In this document: in pieces, positions 36,260 to 45,373 of the stretch
How positions within the stretch are numbered: the first letter of the stretch is position 1
Layout of the letters: each line of letters starts with the position of its first letter
NCBI RefSeq assembly: GCF_052180215.1
Contig: NZ_CP197471.1
Coordinates: forward strand, 592,001 to 656,000
Direction: 5' to 3'
Source: Pseudoneobacillus sp052180215
GTDB taxonomy: Bacteria > Bacillota > Bacilli > Bacillales > Cytobacillaceae
DNA length: 64,000 nt
Made by a program: the position numbers and the translations under genes
The notes under the pieces: generated by a model
The model's input: only the letters and a program-made list of their open reading frames with translations
Database searches by the model: none
Told to the model about the DNA's origin: nothing

Positions 36260-37414
36260 TTGATTTGGATTTTAAGTGTCATGATCATCATTGGAATTAT
36301 CATATTTGTTGATACATGGAGAGGTATTCAAACCGTATTGCCACTATCTGCTGTTGAACCTCTAGCAAATGATGAGCAGGTCTCGGTGATTATAGCGGCA
36401 AGGAATGAGGAAATATCAATTGAGGCGACCATTTTATCACTTCTGAACCAAACTCACCAAAATCTAGAACTGATTGTCGTCAATGACCGTTCCACGGATG
36501 CTACAGATTTGAAAATAAATAGGTTAGCCAATCAGCACCAACGGATCGTTCCCATACATATTGAAACATTGCCGGGAGGGTGGTTGGGAAAGAATCATGC
36601 CCTTTATAAAGGGTATCTAGCAGCTTCTGGGAATTTTTTATTATTTGCCGATGCTGACATTCATTTCCAAGCGAACACTATTAGTAAGGCTCTCACCTAC
36701 ATGAAGGCTCAGAATGTGGGTCATTTGACCCTTGCTCCGGATTTACAGGCAAGAGGTTTCTGGCTTCAAGCCTTTATCAGCTATTTTCTATATGGATTTA
36801 GTGTGTTCAAACGCCCTTGGACAGCGAACAATGACCATTCAAGAAAAGGTGGGGTGGGAATCGGCGCCTTTAATCTTATAAAAAGAGATGTTTATGAGCA
36901 GATTGGAACCCATGAGGCGATTAAAAATCGTCCCGATGATGATTTGAAGCTGGGACAAGCGATTAAACAACAGGGATTTAAACAGCGTTTTCTTTCTGGT
37001 GTTCATCAAGTATGGGTGGAATGGTATCCATCCTTGAAAGAAGCTATTAAAGGGTTGGAAAAAAACACCTTCGCCGGATTACACTATTCACTTGTCGTCA
37101 CGGTATTTGCGATTACTTCCATTCTAGTCACTCATTTTTTACCTATTTTTACGCTTTTTTCGCATGACCCCAGAGTACAACTCATGAGTGCTCTTTTCTT
37201 ACTGATTTTTCTAGCACTTTATGGAGTAACGATTGTAAAAATGACGAGTTATTCACTGTGGAAAATAGCCGTATACCCAGTCACCACAACGATCTTCCTC
37301 TACTCCACCATACGGGCAGTTGCCTTAACCTATATCAAAGGCGGCATCCAATGGCGAGGCACCTTTTATTCGTTAAAAGAATTAAGAGAAAAAAACCTAA
37401 ACAAAAAAACTTAA
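36260..37414 (+). CDS. Membrane-bound family 2 glycosyltransferase (CrtQ/YdaM-like)
   Basis: The protein of about 384 residues has one N-terminal membrane helix and a GT-A domain: VSVIIAARNEE, VVNDRSTDAT, DADIHF (metal-binding DxD) and RPDDDLKLGQ. Three to four membrane helices follow at the C-terminus (about 270-375). This layout matches CrtQ-like enzymes that transfer sugars to lipid or carotenoid carriers. The acceptor is unknown and no carotenoid genes are nearby. TTG 36260 is chosen as start because GGGAGGGAG lies directly before it and overlaps the upstream ATG. Confidence 0.87.
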   Translation: MIWILSVMIIIGIIIFVDTWRGIQTVLPLSAVEPLANDEQVSVIIAARNEEISIEATILSLLNQTHQNLELIVVNDRSTDATDLKINRLANQHQRIVPIHIETLPGGWLGKNHALYKGYLAASGNFLLFADADIHFQANTISKALTYMKAQNVGHLTLAPDLQARGFWLQAFISYFLYGFSVFKRPWTANNDHSRKGGVGIGAFNLIKRDVYEQIGTHEAIKNRPDDDLKLGQAIKQQGFKQRFLSGVHQVWVEWYPSLKEAIKGLEKNTFAGLHYSLVVTVFAITSILVTHFLPIFTLFSHDPRVQLMSALFLLIFLALYGVTIVKMTSYSLWKIAVYPVTTTIFLYSTIRAVALTYIKGGIQWRGTFYSLKELREKNLNKKT

Positions 37415-37433
37415 CCCTGATATTCAATAAATA

Positions 37434-37466
37434 AAAAAAGCGAACAGTTCACGTGTTCGCTTTTTT
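37434..37466 (+). terminator. Terminator of the glycosyltransferase gene
   Basis: AAAAAAGCGAACA and TGTTCGCTTTTTT form a symmetric stem with T runs on both strands. Confidence 0.9.
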
Positions 37467-37661
37467 ATGTAGCACTACATAGACAAATTGATTATTTGTC
37501 TTTTGTTGGTACCTAGTACTTGCAACTGGTACCTCTTAAAAAATTGATAGGAATTAGGAACCCGGCTTTGACCTATCTAATGTTTCGTTGCTAACCAGCT
37601 ACATAAATTCATTTATAAAGGGCTAGAATGTATGATTGTAATCTTCTAACGTAGAAGAGGT

Positions 37662-37858
37662 GTCAAGACTGAGAGAATACAGAGGAATTAAACTAGCAGA
37701 TTCTGTGAAGATGTATAAAAAAACAAATAATGAGAACATAATCAAAAAAGATGAATTGAGGAATGTATTAATAATTTGAAAAAATTTAATATAATAGAAA
37801 ATCAAGGTAATGGTTATAAATTAATAGATACATTAGCATTTTCTTGCTAAGGATTATA
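37662..37858 (+). pseudogene. Frameshifted remnant of a small, possibly DNA-binding, protein
   Basis: From GTG 37662 the frame reads SRLREYRGIKLADSVKMYKK and stops after about 39 codons. Another frame continues with LKKFNIIENQGNGYKLIDTL and ends near 37850. Together they would form one product of about 60 residues with a winged-helix-like end, so a single frameshift is plausible. It lies upstream of the restriction-modification genes, where a control protein might be expected. Support is weak. Confidence 0.3.
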
Positions 37859-37929
37859 GGGAAATTATTTTGACTTGAATTAAAGCGGTTTTTAAAGTGG
37901 GAAAAGCTAATTAGTAATTACACTATCAA

Positions 37930-37958
37930 GAAATGTCCCTATACTGGGACATTTCTTT
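37930..37958 (+). terminator. Stem-loop upstream of the R-M operon
   Basis: GAAATGTCCC pairs with GGGACATTTC around a 5-base loop. The following bases are only partly T-rich. Confidence 0.6.
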
Positions 37959-38122
37959 CCTCATTTAAAACAGTTTTGTACCCATTACTAATTTTCAATG
38001 ATTTCCATACTGCATATTGTCTTTTTTTGTTACAATGAGGTATTATGAAGAGTTTTTTGTCAACTCAATTCTAATTTTGAAATAAATGATTTAATAATAA
38101 GAATAGATTCGAGGAGAAATAA

Positions 38123-39172
38123 ATGTATAAAATCATAGACCTTTTCAGTGGGTGTGGGGGATTATCATTAGGTTTTGAACTGGCTGGTTACAAAACTTTA
38201 TTAGGAATTGATAATGATAAAGCAGCAGTAGATACATTCGTCAAAAATCATAAAGGCAGTATTGGTCTAAGTACAGATATTACTGAGATTACTGGGGAAG
38301 AAATTAAGAAGATAGTTGGCCATACAAATATTGATGTAGTTATTGGGGGTCCACCCTGCCAAGGGATGTCTTTGGCAGGACCAAGAAAGTTACATGATCC
38401 AAGAAATAAGTTGTATTTATCATTTATCAGGATTGTTCAAGAACTGCAACCTAAAGCGTTTGTAATTGAAAATGTACCAGGTATCGTAAGTTTGTTTAAA
38501 GGGGCAATTAAGGACAGCATATTAGAAGAATTCCAAAAAATGGGTTATAATGTGAAGTATCAGCTGTTAAATTCTGCCGATTTCGGTGTACCTCAAATTA
38601 GAAAGAGAGTGTTCTTTGTTGGTATTAAAAAAGGTGAAACTTTCAGTTTTCCAGAGCCGAAGATTTTCTATGAGAATGATTGGATTACAGCAGAAGATGC
38701 AACAAATGATTTACCATTGCTAGAGAACTCTCTTGGCAATGAAATAGAACACTATACAGGTGAGCCACAAAATGATTATCAGAGATACTGCAGAAAAAAT
38801 TCTCAAGAGATTCATAATCACTTGGCAACAAAACACACTGAGCAAACCATAAAAATCATCAGCCTTGTACCAGAAGGTGGGAATTATAAAAATCTTCCTG
38901 AAGAGTTTAAAGGCAAAAGGAATTTTAATGTGGCATGGACACGATATCATAGTAAAAGACCTACTTTAACTATTGATACGGGGCATCGCCACCATTTTCA
39001 CTATAAAGCTAACCGAGTTCCGACAGTTAGAGAGAATGCTAGATTCCAATCATTCCCTGATGACTTTATCTTTTATGGAAATAAAACTCAACAGTATCGA
39101 CAAGTAGGAAATGCAGTTCCACCATTGTTAGCAAAGGCTATAGCAGAGCAATTAATTAAATATCTTAATTAG
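38123..39172 (+). CDS. DNA (cytosine-5) methyltransferase 1 of an R-M system
   Basis: The 349-residue enzyme has motif I DLFSGCGGLSLGFE, motif IV GGPPCQGMSLAG with the catalytic cysteine, motif VI VIENVPG, motif VIII QIRKRVFFVG and motif X QYRQVGNAVPPLLA. The target-recognition region between VIII and IX is about 110 residues. It methylates one cytosine-containing site. It is 23 bases upstream of a candidate endonuclease and shares the operon with a second C5 methyltransferase, suggesting an asymmetric recognition sequence with one enzyme per strand. Confidence 0.95.
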   Translation: MYKIIDLFSGCGGLSLGFELAGYKTLLGIDNDKAAVDTFVKNHKGSIGLSTDITEITGEEIKKIVGHTNIDVVIGGPPCQGMSLAGPRKLHDPRNKLYLSFIRIVQELQPKAFVIENVPGIVSLFKGAIKDSILEEFQKMGYNVKYQLLNSADFGVPQIRKRVFFVGIKKGETFSFPEPKIFYENDWITAEDATNDLPLLENSLGNEIEHYTGEPQNDYQRYCRKNSQEIHNHLATKHTEQTIKIISLVPEGGNYKNLPEEFKGKRNFNVAWTRYHSKRPTLTIDTGHRHHFHYKANRVPTVRENARFQSFPDDFIFYGNKTQQYRQVGNAVPPLLAKAIAEQLIKYLN

Positions 39173-39195
39173 GATTCATAATTTGGGGTGAACAA

Positions 39196-40602
39196 ATGAC
39201 ACTATACAGTGTACCAAGCCAATACTTTTTTAGACTACATCATCCTAGACCTCGCTTTAAGAATGACATAGAAAATGTTTTAATTTATTTTGCAACAGAA
39301 ATAACTGCCATTGGAAGGAAACCGATAAGAGATTTTGTATTGGATTTAGATTTTGCCATAAAAAAATATCCTGGTAATCTAACAAAATCCCAAAAAACTA
39401 TAAATAATTGGCGGACTGAAATAGATGCTCTTTTTTGTTTTATCGAGCTAGAAGGAAGATTTCTGAAACCAAGTCATCGAGCAATTGAATTAGCGAATAA
39501 TCAAGATTTAGTCAAATTTTTCAAGCTTTTTTGCTATCACTTTCAGTACCCAGGTGGGTTTTTAAAGCAACATGTTAATCTGGAATATCTAAGAAACGGA
39601 ATTAATTTCAGACCATGTTCTTACATTTTAAAAATGTTAAGCGAAGTCGAAGAACATGAAGGAGTTCGCGCTGGAATAAGTAAGTCAGAAGCAACACATT
39701 GTATATTTAATGACCTTCGCGTAACAAGGGACGGTAGACCAGAAAAAGATACTTGGAAATTAATAAAAGAGAATAGGGACAATGGAATGGAATATGATTG
39801 GACTGGTGATGTAATACGCTATGCAGGTGATATTTTAGATTATATGGTGCAAGCAAATTTACTCGTCAGACATGCCAGCCATAAATATTATATAAATCGA
39901 GTTGAAAGTATTGCTATTCGTAGATTTATTAATCCTACTAATGATTTATTTAATTATTATGATGAAATTTCTGACGTGTCCACACTTACACTTCGTGAAG
40001 TAAAAGAATTAGATGCAGAGTGGGTTACATATTTTAACACTCAACGTGATGAAGGGTTTTTCGATACGGATATACTTGCGTTGGTAGCTGAATCTGCATC
40101 ACAATATCGGGAATTAAAAAGTCTTATTGACCTTGATAGAGTAATTGCTGAAGGTGGCTTATCTACAACAGGAAGTATAGGCTCAATTGGTGAGAGCCTA
40201 ATACTCAACCATGAGAAGAAAAGAATAGTTCAGGAAGGTCGACCTGACCTTGAACATCTGATAAAATTGATACCTACTCAATATGCTATTGGGTATGACA
40301 TTAATTCAAGAGAGATAGATGAAACTCATCGTAATATCGAAGTAAAGACTACTTCAAGTGCCACTCCGTTGTCTTTCATGCGTTTTCACTTGACTCCAAA
40401 TGAATGGAGCGCGGCAGAATCAAATAAAGAAAGATACTACGTTTATCGGTTAATGGTAACTAAGGGAGCAGTAAAGCTAATTACTATTCAGGACCCAGTT
40501 GGTAACTATAAACTTGGAAATCTGTCTGCAACCCCTAGAAACGGAATGGATATAATCTTTGACCCGAATAGGTGTGGAAAAGAGGAGACACTTAAAATAT
40601 AA
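39196..40602 (+). CDS. Candidate restriction endonuclease with DUF3883-like C-terminus
   Basis: The 468-residue protein has no strong similarity I recognise in residues 1-300. The C-terminal 150 residues show the pattern of the DUF3883/NO VEIN nuclease-like fold. A helix glutamate in GSIGESLILNHEKKRI is followed by YDINS and by RNIEVKTT (acid-x-Lys). SFMRFHLTPNEWSAA and YYVYRLM then give the usual later strands. Position between two C5 methyltransferase genes makes it the likely cognate Type II nuclease. The next gene overlaps in the extended frame; ribosome-binding sites suggest one operon. Confidence 0.8.
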   Translation: MTLYSVPSQYFFRLHHPRPRFKNDIENVLIYFATEITAIGRKPIRDFVLDLDFAIKKYPGNLTKSQKTINNWRTEIDALFCFIELEGRFLKPSHRAIELANNQDLVKFFKLFCYHFQYPGGFLKQHVNLEYLRNGINFRPCSYILKMLSEVEEHEGVRAGISKSEATHCIFNDLRVTRDGRPEKDTWKLIKENRDNGMEYDWTGDVIRYAGDILDYMVQANLLVRHASHKYYINRVESIAIRRFINPTNDLFNYYDEISDVSTLTLREVKELDAEWVTYFNTQRDEGFFDTDILALVAESASQYRELKSLIDLDRVIAEGGLSTTGSIGSIGESLILNHEKKRIVQEGRPDLEHLIKLIPTQYAIGYDINSREIDETHRNIEVKTTSSATPLSFMRFHLTPNEWSAAESNKERYYVYRLMVTKGAVKLITIQDPVGNYKLGNLSATPRNGMDIIFDPNRCGKEETLKI

Positions 40603-40618
40603 AGTAGGTGAAATAATT

Positions 40619-41644
40619 ATGTACAAAGTAGCATCGCTGTTTTCAGGTTGTGGTGGAGGAGATAAGGGACTAAAAGGTGGATTTGAGTTCCTAGGAGAAT
40701 ATTATGATTCTTTACCTTTTGAAACAGTTTATGCAAATGAGATAGATGCAAAAATTGCAGAAATATTTAGTGAAAATTTTAATATCATTCCTGATGTACA
40801 AGATATAAGAAATGTTCATGAAGATGATATTCCAGAGCATGATGTTTTGGTTGGCGGTTTCCCGTGTGTATCCTTTTCTATAGTTGCACAAAATCCTAAG
40901 AGATTAGGAATTAAAAATGATGAATCCGGTAAACTTTTTTTTGAGATGGTAAGAATACTAAAAAAGAAGCAACCTATGGCTTTTATAGCTGAAAATGTTA
41001 AAGGTCTTCTATCTGCAAATAAAGGTGAAGCGTTCCCTTTGATTATTAAAGAGTTTGAAGCAGCAGGTTACACAGTAAAATATAGGCTCTTAAATGCTGC
41101 TGAATTTGGAGTTCCACAGAACAGACTAAGAGTAATAATTGTTGGAATTCGTAATGATCTGAAAATTGATTATAAGTTTCCAGAACCAACCCATTATGAG
41201 GAAGGTAGTCTCTTTGGTAGGTCGTATGTTCCATTAATAGATGTGATTTTTCCTGAAAGTCAAGTTGATGAGAAATACTATTTTAGCGATAAAGCGGTAG
41301 AAGGAATGCTAAATGCTAAGAAAGAGATGAATAAAGGACGAGCACAGGATATTTTCAAACCATGTAATACGGTTGGAGCTCATTTAGCTAAGGTTAGTCT
41401 AAACAGTACAGACCCTGTCCTAAAAATTAACGATAGGTATCGTAGGTTTACTCCTAGGGAAGTAGCAAGGATTCAATCCTTCCCTGATTCTTATAAATTA
41501 ATTAAATCGGAAGGAACACAATACAGAGCACTTGGTAACGCAATTCCTCCTGTATTGATGTGGAATATTGGTAAGAATCTAATGGATATATTACCAACCT
41601 CAATTTATTCGACTTCAGAGAATGCACTAGTGCAAACAACCTAA
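40619..41644 (+). CDS. DNA (cytosine-5) methyltransferase 2 of the R-M system
   Basis: The 341-residue enzyme has motif I SLFSGCGGGDKGLKGG, motif IV GGFPCVSFS, motif VI IAENVKGLL, motif VIII QNRLRVIIVG and motif X QYRALGNAIPPVLM. Motif IV reads PCV, where nearly all C5 methyltransferases have PCQ; the catalytic cysteine is kept. The start is the ATG at 40619 behind AGGTG, 16 bases after the nuclease stop. Sequence divergence from methyltransferase 1 suggests it modifies the other strand of an asymmetric site. Confidence 0.93.
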   Translation: MYKVASLFSGCGGGDKGLKGGFEFLGEYYDSLPFETVYANEIDAKIAEIFSENFNIIPDVQDIRNVHEDDIPEHDVLVGGFPCVSFSIVAQNPKRLGIKNDESGKLFFEMVRILKKKQPMAFIAENVKGLLSANKGEAFPLIIKEFEAAGYTVKYRLLNAAEFGVPQNRLRVIIVGIRNDLKIDYKFPEPTHYEEGSLFGRSYVPLIDVIFPESQVDEKYYFSDKAVEGMLNAKKEMNKGRAQDIFKPCNTVGAHLAKVSLNSTDPVLKINDRYRRFTPREVARIQSFPDSYKLIKSEGTQYRALGNAIPPVLMWNIGKNLMDILPTSIYSTSENALVQTT

Positions 41645-41680
41645 AAAAGACCCTAAGCGTCTTTTTTAGGTTGTTTTTTA
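41638..41680 (+). terminator. Terminator of the R-M operon
   Basis: AACCTAAAAAAGAC pairs with GTCTTTTTTAGGTT and is followed by GTTTTTTATT. Confidence 0.92.
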
Positions 41681-41689
41681 TTAGTAATT

Positions 41690-42060
41690 AAATATCCTGT
41701 TCTAATGCTGCATCACGTTCTTTTTCTTTTTTTATTGGGCATGAATGGTATATGTTTCCTTCCACTTCAATCGCAAAGATAACTGGATCTACACTAGAGA
41801 AATAAGTGGAATCCGCGCTGTAATCTTTTTGCTCAAACAGTTCCATTGTTTTTAACAACAAGTGCTTTTCCGAGAATTCTTGTTAGGGCATCAACTAGAA
41901 GTGATTTGACTGGGGATTCACATCTCTTATCATTATGCTTAAGAGGGTTTTTCATATGTTGCATTTTAATTGCATACTCACATACTCCAATAAATCCAGT
42001 ATTATTCCGCGCTTGTTACTACCAATTTATCTTGTTTCACAATATGTTTCACGATGTATG
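41690..42060 (-). pseudogene. Remnant of a large SF1 helicase C-terminus (nuclease-fold part)
   Basis: On the minus strand, from about 41849 down to a TAA near 41690, the frame reads MELFEQKDYSADS, then VIFAIEVEGNIYHSCPIKK and ERDAALEQDI. This resembles the Vsr/MTES_1575-like nuclease end of large AAA helicases (pattern 'AIEvDG..YHs....rDrD...q'). Upstream minus-strand sequence has scattered coding-like stretches in other frames. No intact gene is present. From 42061 to 42418 nothing else is recognisable. Confidence 0.5.
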
Positions 42061-42418
42061 GGGACATATCTCACGCTTCTTTTTTATACAATGGAAGTAG
42101 AAGATGCGTTCCTGTGTTTTTTTTGAATTGAACATAACGAGAACGTAAATTCTTTAATAAGGGAAGAATTAAATGGCTATTCTAGATATTGTTTCAATTA
42201 ATCTCAAGGATAAATTATGATTGTCCAATCAATTGGTTTTAATTTAAATTTGCAAAGGCTTTTTTCATCCTTTTTATTCATTCTATTCGTTCGCTGGATA
42301 GATATTGTTATTTTGACCAGGGGGTCGGCCTATTAAAGGGTATTTTCTGCAATATACCTACTTCGTCTAACGTTATTAATAATTTTTAGCAAGTTTTATT
42401 CTAAAGTTATGCAAAGTG

Positions 42419-42462
42419 TAAAAAAAAAACAACCCCAATATTAAGAAAATTGGGGTTGTTTT
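42419..42462 (-). terminator. Terminator overlapping the end of the 643-aa gene
   Basis: On the minus strand AACAACCCCAA and TTGGGGTTGTT form an 11-bp stem followed by a run of about ten T. The stop codon of the gene lies in the loop. Confidence 0.92.
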
Positions 42463-44372
42463 GACTCTATAGGATAGTGGTGTTCAATATTTAACTTTTG
42501 ATATATGTCCATCATTATCTTTTGATCGTTAAAAAATAACATGCCATATTTTGATGATGCGGATTGGACCTTTTTCATTACGTAATTTGAATAAGGGCAA
42601 CCATTAAATTCCATTTCAAGATTGATAGGCTCGTTAAAACTATTGTTATCACGAATAAACCACAGTTTTTCTTTTATTGCGAATTGTTGTTGACCATAAA
42701 GCAAAATCCACATTTTTTTGCAACAATAATCTATTGTTTCTGCATTTAGTCCAACTAAACTAATCTCTTGGTCATCCTCTTTGATTTTATTATCTTCAGA
42801 GGATTCGAGGATAGAGGTAAAAGATGTGGGATTTTGTCTTAAACTCCTATAAGATTCATTTATTTCCTCGCCATTAAAATTTGTTACCATGTACTTCGCC
42901 AGAAAACCAGCTGTTCCATACTGAGAAATTTCAATAGCCTTTACCAGCAATTGTAAGAGGATGATAATGGCATTCTTTTTCATCTTTATTTGGTTTTGCG
43001 CTGCAATTGCTTTAAACATTGGATTTAATTTGGGTTTTGTTCGATTAACGCCTTCAATGATATGCTCTTTAAAGTCATATACTACATTGGTCAATAATCC
43101 TAAATTTCCTTTAAAAATTAACCTTTGAATTAAATTTTTGTAAATTATTAATGTACTGTCTTCTGGCAAGTTTTTAAGTCCGCTTAGAAAGTGCTTTAAT
43201 TGACGTTCATTCGAGGGGTCAAGAGAATCTAAATATTCATTTAGACTCAAAGTAAAATGCTGTTTTAGACTATCCTCTCCGTCTAAATAAATAGAAAAAT
43301 ACAAATCTGATAATTTCTTACCTTTATTAAAATGATTATTCTTGTACAAGTGTAAAGTCAAGGATAACGTGTTTCTTAATAAAGAATTATAAATACCTAA
43401 AAAATGCTCATTGTCCCTTTTTAATAAATGACTAGAAACATTTTCATCCCCAAGTTTTTTATGGAAATTTTTAAGTTTATTAATAACCAACGATAGAGAA
43501 TCAATATTTTCATCAAAGTCTCTATTCATATTGTTATCTCCAAGAAATTTAAGATATTGAAAGATACTCTCAACGTTATGATGCAATGCTTTATATCTTT
43601 CATTTAGGAAATTATCAAACATTTTTGTTCGATAAAAGCCAGTTAGAACATCTAAATATCTGGAGACTAGTTTAATAGACTTTTTTAACATTTTATCTGC
43701 ATTCATTGAAAGGAATAAGTATTTTATCAATTCAATTACAAATATTACTGCAAAAATAATACCTGCTGTCCAAATGCTAATTCTTATGATAAGCATTTTG
43801 GTGACATGTAGTGGATTATAGCTTTTGTAATCCTTTTGCTGCATTAGTGAATCTATATTAGAGGCAAGTGTGTGACCAGTTATCATGGTGAAAACTACAA
43901 TTAATACAACTAAGACAACTAAACCATTTTTTTTCGTTTCATTGTAAAGTGAAGGAGAAATAGATTTTTGTTCACGATGGGTAAAAACATACATGGCAGA
44001 CAAAATGGATAGCACAGTTACCAACAAATTGGTAATTGTAATAATAATGTATCTAATTGTTGCATCTCCGAATCCTTCGAAACCCGTTGATAGTAATATA
44101 TGGTTTATCAGATGTTTTAATGATTCAGAAGCTGGTTGTGTAATTGGTGGAATAATAAAATAGATAATTATGAACAATAAATATAAAACAATGAGAGTCA
44201 TATGGATATTATCTGATATTATTTTATTTATTTTATTTTGAACATAAAGCATTGTTGTGGATAATAGATTTAAAATTGATAGTAGTTTTTTTTTTGTTTG
44301 TTTCTTTAGTATTGGCTTTTGTAATTGTAAATTTCCAACCCATTGTTTTGCCCTTTTAAATAAATGAAACAT
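42441..44372 (-). CDS. Large membrane protein, candidate toxin/effector paired with a Panacea antitoxin
   Basis: The 643-residue protein has four membrane segments in its first 220 residues (about 58-77, 106-128, 147-168 and 192-217) and a soluble, helix-rich C-terminal region of about 420 residues. I recognise no catalytic motif. It is downstream of a Panacea-domain gene on the same strand, with only 57 bases between them, and inside a defence island. Panacea antitoxins neutralise very diverse partners, including membrane-active toxins. A toxin or abortive-infection effector role is therefore an inference from context. Confidence 0.75.
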   Translation of the reverse strand: MFHLFKRAKQWVGNLQLQKPILKKQTKKKLLSILNLLSTTMLYVQNKINKIISDNIHMTLIVLYLLFIIIYFIIPPITQPASESLKHLINHILLSTGFEGFGDATIRYIIITITNLLVTVLSILSAMYVFTHREQKSISPSLYNETKKNGLVVLVVLIVVFTMITGHTLASNIDSLMQQKDYKSYNPLHVTKMLIIRISIWTAGIIFAVIFVIELIKYLFLSMNADKMLKKSIKLVSRYLDVLTGFYRTKMFDNFLNERYKALHHNVESIFQYLKFLGDNNMNRDFDENIDSLSLVINKLKNFHKKLGDENVSSHLLKRDNEHFLGIYNSLLRNTLSLTLHLYKNNHFNKGKKLSDLYFSIYLDGEDSLKQHFTLSLNEYLDSLDPSNERQLKHFLSGLKNLPEDSTLIIYKNLIQRLIFKGNLGLLTNVVYDFKEHIIEGVNRTKPKLNPMFKAIAAQNQIKMKKNAIIILLQLLVKAIEISQYGTAGFLAKYMVTNFNGEEINESYRSLRQNPTSFTSILESSEDNKIKEDDQEISLVGLNAETIDYCCKKMWILLYGQQQFAIKEKLWFIRDNNSFNEPINLEMEFNGCPYSNYVMKKVQSASSKYGMLFFNDQKIMMDIYQKLNIEHHYPIESKQPQFS

Positions 44373-44390
44373 GAAGAAATCCCCTTTTAA

Positions 44391-44418
44391 ATAAGAAAGA
44401 GGCGAGGAATCCTCGCCC
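44391..44418 (-). promoter_or_regulatory. Attenuator-like hairpin between antitoxin and effector genes
   Basis: On the minus strand GGCGAGGATTCCTCGCC forms a perfect 8-bp stem followed by TCTTTCTTATTT. It sits 12 bases after the Panacea stop and would reduce read-through into the membrane-protein gene. The downstream gene has AAAAGGGGA as its ribosome-binding site. Confidence 0.65.
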
Positions 44419-44429
44419 GTCTATATGAA

Positions 44430-44885
44430 TCATGCTTTTTGAGCTTGTTGTGAAAAAAACTTAAGTATCTTATTTTTACTGATTACAGTATTTTTTGGTG
44501 TCTCTAACCATGGGTCCTCTTGATGAGTAAGCTCTTCTAAATATTTACCGTCATAATGTCCATAGGTTTCCCAAACCGTATTTAATATATCAAGCTGTTT
44601 TTTGTCAAAGATAGTTTTACCTTTGCGGTTTTTATTTTCAAAAATTTCAGTTGATATTGTTAAATACCTATGGTGTTTATATTTAAAATATATGTCAGGA
44701 ACTACAGGACCGTGTTCCCAAGCTTCAAGATCCTCATTGAAAAGAGGTTCGCCTTTACTAAAAGCCATATACCAACCTTGGCAATAATACAATAATTTTT
44801 GGAGTTTAAGTGGAGTAATAGACCAAGAGGTACCAGGTTTGCTAACACTTAATAAATAAGATGCAACATGTTCTACTCTAGACAT
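44430..44885 (-). CDS. Panacea (DUF4065/SocA-like) antitoxin domain protein
   Basis: The 151-residue protein is a single Panacea domain. It begins VEHVASYLLS, followed by ITPLKLQKLLYYCQGWYMAFS, LFNEDLEAWEHGPVVPDIYF (the diagnostic E-x-W-x-x-GPV block) and GKYLEELTHQEDPW. Panacea (PanA) proteins are antitoxins of many unrelated toxin families and are sometimes phage-encoded. The gene next downstream encodes the 643-residue membrane protein. A palindrome-free, A/T-rich promoter region precedes it. Confidence 0.9.
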   Translation of the reverse strand: MSRVEHVASYLLSVSKPGTSWSITPLKLQKLLYYCQGWYMAFSKGEPLFNEDLEAWEHGPVVPDIYFKYKHHRYLTISTEIFENKNRKGKTIFDKKQLDILNTVWETYGHYDGKYLEELTHQEDPWLETPKNTVISKNKILKFFSQQAQKA

Positions 44886-44975
44886 AATCCATTTCCACCT
44901 CCCTATAATTTTATTTTATAATAAAAATGAATTAATGTCACTTGTGAAAATAGTATTATTCAAATAGTAGATTGT

Positions 44976-45345
44976 ATGACGTTTGCTGATGATGGATTAG
45001 TTGATATTTTACCTGTATGGTTAGCCTCACCGGAAATGGTATCGGCAATATTTCCTTTAGTCGAGGACTTATTTGACCCCGTCATTTTCGATGAAGCCTC
45101 TCAGTTGACGGTTGAAGTGGGTATTCCATCGGTATTCCGGGCTAAGCAGATTGTTGTGGCTGGAGATGAAAAGCAGCTTCCGCCGTTTAATATGTTTATA
45201 GTTCGCGATATAAAGAATTGATTAATTTTTCTAACCATGCCTTCTATCATGGGCATGTGCAAATTGCTCCGAACGTTACCTCTTTTAAGGAACCACCAGC
45301 CATTCGTTGGCAAAATATCATCATAACCAATTATGATCTTCGTTA
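44976..45345 (+). pseudogene. Remnant of a large SF1 helicase (motor domain)
   Basis: The first part reads PVWLASPEMVSAIFPLVEDL followed by FDPVIFDEASQ and VVAGDEKQLPPF, the Walker B and motif III region of AAA_11/AAA_12 helicases. It breaks after about 78 codons. A second frame from about 45206 to 45345 continues with KELINFSNHAFYHGHVQIAP and PAIRWQNIIITNYDLR, the next conserved region of the same family. There is thus an internal deletion plus frameshift and no ribosome-binding site. It is probably part of the same dead gene as the fragment at 41.7 kb, now on the opposite strand. Confidence 0.75.
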
Positions 45346-45373
45346 AAGAGGTGTCCACTTTTTATTCTAGTCG

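Noticed and set aside
36260..37414. Carotenoid biosynthesis cluster
   Set aside because: The glycosyltransferase resembles CrtQ, but no crtM, crtN, crtP or crtO gene lies nearby.
37623..37805. 60-codon minus-strand frame upstream of the R-M genes
   Set aside because: No ribosome-binding site and strongly biased Phe/Ile/Leu content from A/T-rich DNA; the plus strand has the more coding-like signal.
41846..42126. Two overlapping plus-strand frames of 84 and 63 codons
   Set aside because: Low-complexity hydrophobic translations without start signals; the minus strand here shows similarity to a helicase nuclease domain, which explains the region better.
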